Part shown: positions 5,375 through 6,568 of the stretch, piece by piece
How positions within the stretch are numbered: the first letter of the stretch is position 1
Layout: each line of letters opens with the position of its first letter
DNA from: Methanobacteriota archaeon
Lineage (GTDB): Archaea; Thermoplasmatota; Thermoplasmata; RBG-16-68-12
Reading direction: 5' to 3'
Assembly: GCA_005878995.1 (NCBI GenBank)
Contig: VBME01000095.1
Coordinates: forward strand, 1-6,568
DNA: 6,568 bases
Notes under the pieces: model-generated
Databases searched by the model: none
What the model was told of the DNA's origin: nothing
What the model saw: only the letters and a program-made list of their open reading frames with translations
Made by a program: the position numbers and the translations under genes

Positions 5375-5776
5375 GTGGGAATCACCTTCGACACCAACTT
5401 CATCATCGACCTGCTCCGGTCCGACCGACTCGCTGTCGCAAAAGCGAAAGAGATCGAGACGCGCGGCGACACTCGGTTCCTTACGGCACCGGTCCTCTAC
5501 GAGATCACCGCGGGTCTCCTCTTCGCGCGGTCCCGTTCGGAGGCCGCTGCTTTCCGCGCCTTCGCCTCCCGCCTCACCGTGCTGCCGTTCGACGAAAGCT
5601 CTTCGGTAAAGGCTGCGGAGATCCGGGCCGAGCTCATGCGGCTCGGAAGGTCGAAAGGCCACCTCGATACGATGATCGCGGGAATCGTGATCCAAGGAGG
5701 GCACACGCTCGTCACGAGGGATCGAGACCTCATGGAGATCTCCCAGGCGGTGGGTTTGACCGTCGAGGGGTACTAG
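5375..5776 (+). CDS. vapC: VapC toxin, PIN-domain ribonuclease
   Basis: A 133-aa PIN-domain endoribonuclease, the toxin of a type II toxin-antitoxin pair; known relatives cut tRNA or rRNA using Mg2+ or Mn2+. The acidic metal site is complete: Asp6 (TFDTNFIID), Glu43 (PVLYEIT), Asp98 (GHLDTMIAG) and Asp116 (LVTRDRDL), in the expected order and spacing, so the toxin appears intact. The GTG at 5375 was chosen because FDTN normally falls within the first ten residues and GGTGA precedes it; the frame is open much further upstream inside vapB, but that would add a non-family extension. It is in one unit with vapB. Its stop is only 8 bp from the stop of the convergent rhodanese gene. Confidence 0.92.
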   Translation: MGITFDTNFIIDLLRSDRLAVAKAKEIETRGDTRFLTAPVLYEITAGLLFARSRSEAAAFRAFASRLTVLPFDESSSVKAAEIRAELMRLGRSKGHLDTMIAGIVIQGGHTLVTRDRDLMEISQAVGLTVEGY

Positions 5777-5784
5777 GCCAATCC

Positions 5785-6568
5785 TCACTTCTCGATCGGC
5801 GTCCGCACGAGGTTCCCCCACTCCGTCCAGGAGCCGTCGTAGTTCCGGACGTTCGGGTAGCCGAGGAGGTACTTCAGGACGAACCAGGTGTGCGATGACC
5901 GTTCGCCGATCCGGCAGTACGCGATGACTTCCTTGTCCGGCGTGACGCCTTTCGGCTCGTAGAGCGCCTTCAACTCATCCGGCGCCTTGAACGTCCCGTC
6001 CTCGTTGACGGCTTGCGCCCAGGGGATGTTCTTTGCCCCGGGGATGTGCCCGCCGCGCTGCGCGTGCTCCGTCGGATATTCCGGCGGCGCGAGGATCTCG
6101 CCGCTGAACTCCTTCGGTCCGCGGACGTCGACGAGGACTTTCCCCGCCTGCTTGTACGCCTCCCGGGCGTACGCGAGATAAACGCGGAGGGTCTCGTCCG
6201 GCTCCTTCGCGGTGAAGGTCGTCGCCGGGAACGACGGCACGTCCTTCGTCACGGGCAGATCCTGCTCGATCCATTTCTTTCGACCGCCGTTCAGGAGGAC
6301 GACGTTCTCGACGCCGTAATACTTGAACACCCAGAAAGCGAACGCCGCGAACCAGTTGTTGAAGTCGCCGTAGAGGACGATCTGATGGTCGTTCGAGATG
6401 CCGAGGCGGCCGAAGAGCGCCTCGAGGCCGTCCTTCGAGACGATGTCCCGGCGCACCGGATCGTTGATGTCCTTCTTCCAGTCGATCAGGACCGACCCCG
6501 GGATGTGCCCGAGGTTATAGTTCGGCGTCGGGTCATAGTCCACCTCGACGATTCGCACGGTCTCGTTG
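5785..6568 (-). CDS. Thiosulfate sulfurtransferase, tandem rhodanese domains (partial, N-terminus outside window)
   Basis: Cytoplasmic sulfurtransferase that moves sulfane sulfur from a donor such as thiosulfate to cyanide or a thiol acceptor through a cysteine persulfide. About 261 residues are visible; the frame is open to the right edge (in-frame residues NETVRIVEVD), so the true start lies some 20-25 residues outside, and an apparent GTG start at 6556-6558 is only an internal valine. The first rhodanese domain has no cysteine at the active-site position (VLYGDFNNWF) and is catalytically silent, as usual in tandem rhodaneses. The second has VLVDVRGPKEF, GHIPGAKNIPW and the loop CRIGERS with catalytic Cys at codon 5914-5916. 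The [12 protein letters not shown] loop resembles CysA/SseA-type enzymes. Its last 110 bp before the active site are duplicated at 4667-4776. Confidence 0.93.
   Translation of the reverse strand, partial: NETVRIVEVDYDPTPNYNLGHIPGSVLIDWKKDINDPVRRDIVSKDGLEALFGRLGISNDHQIVLYGDFNNWFAAFAFWVFKYYGVENVVLLNGGRKKWIEQDLPVTKDVPSFPATTFTAKEPDETLRVYLAYAREAYKQAGKVLVDVRGPKEFSGEILAPPEYPTEHAQRGGHIPGAKNIPWAQAVNEDGTFKAPDELKALYEPKGVTPDKEVIAYCRIGERSSHTWFVLKYLLGYPNVRNYDGSWTEWGNLVRTPIEK
5804..5913. repeat. Direct repeat, right copy (inside intact rhodanese)
   Basis: This is the right copy of the 110-bp repeat. It ends exactly at the arginine codon next to the catalytic cysteine codon (5914-5916). The left copy at 4667-4776 loses colinearity at the same codon. 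Confidence 0.9.

Noticed and set aside
4798..5785. Insertion-sequence or integrase-borne element around the toxin-antitoxin genes
   Set aside because: No transposase, integrase or terminal inverted repeats were found. A shared AATCC near both borders is too short to count as a target duplication.

Overview
This is a GC-rich window, most likely chromosomal DNA of an archaeon, possibly a high-GC member of the Thermoplasmatota. The signs are: an archaeal TATA box (TTATATAC) about 27 nt before an ATG with no usable Shine-Dalgarno site, as in leaderless archaeal mRNAs; GGTGA/GAGGG-type ribosome sites on other genes; VapB (DUF217-type) and DUF7557-type antitoxins, which are mostly archaeal; and a GYD protein, a membrane cupredoxin and a secreted Asp-box (BNR) propeller. 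The taxon is an inference from gene content. There is no rRNA, tRNA, integrase, transposase or CRISPR array to anchor it.

Layout. 1-670 (-): most of a zinc-dependent medium-chain alcohol dehydrogenase, cut at its C-terminal side by the window edge. 821-1636 (+): a five-helix membrane protein with a C-terminal blue-copper (cupredoxin) domain. 1727-2017 (-): a small GYD-domain protein. 2238-4121 (+): a secreted sialidase-like Asp-box beta-propeller. 4181-4603 (-): an OsmC-family peroxiredoxin-like protein. 4639-4797 (-): a broken 3' fragment of a rhodanese gene. 4841-5059 (+): a DUF7557-like orphan antitoxin. 5131-5370 and 5375-5776 (+): a vapBC toxin-antitoxin pair. 5785-6568 (-): a tandem-domain thiosulfate sulfurtransferase (rhodanese) whose N-terminus lies beyond the window.

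The most notable structure is at the right end. The 110 bp coding the end of the rhodanese (5804-5913) occurs a second time in the same orientation at 4667-4776, with 100 of 110 positions identical and no gaps. The two copies bracket about 1 kb holding three toxin-antitoxin genes on the opposite strand. The left copy has lost everything upstream of the catalytic cysteine. This looks like a toxin-antitoxin cassette that entered, or replaced part of, a rhodanese locus and left an intact gene on one side and a displaced 3' stump on the other. The stump ends 35 bp before osmC, so rhodanese and osmC may once have been adjacent, possibly one sulfur/peroxide-handling operon.

The rest are ordinary single-gene units, with convergent pairs at 1636/1727, 4121/4181 and 5776/5785 and divergent pairs around 671-820, 2018-2237 and 4798-4840. 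The alcohol dehydrogenase, copper protein and rhodanese/OsmC genes suggest redox metabolism, and the Asp-box protein suggests an extracytoplasmic glycan- or protein-binding role. No evidence ties them into one pathway.
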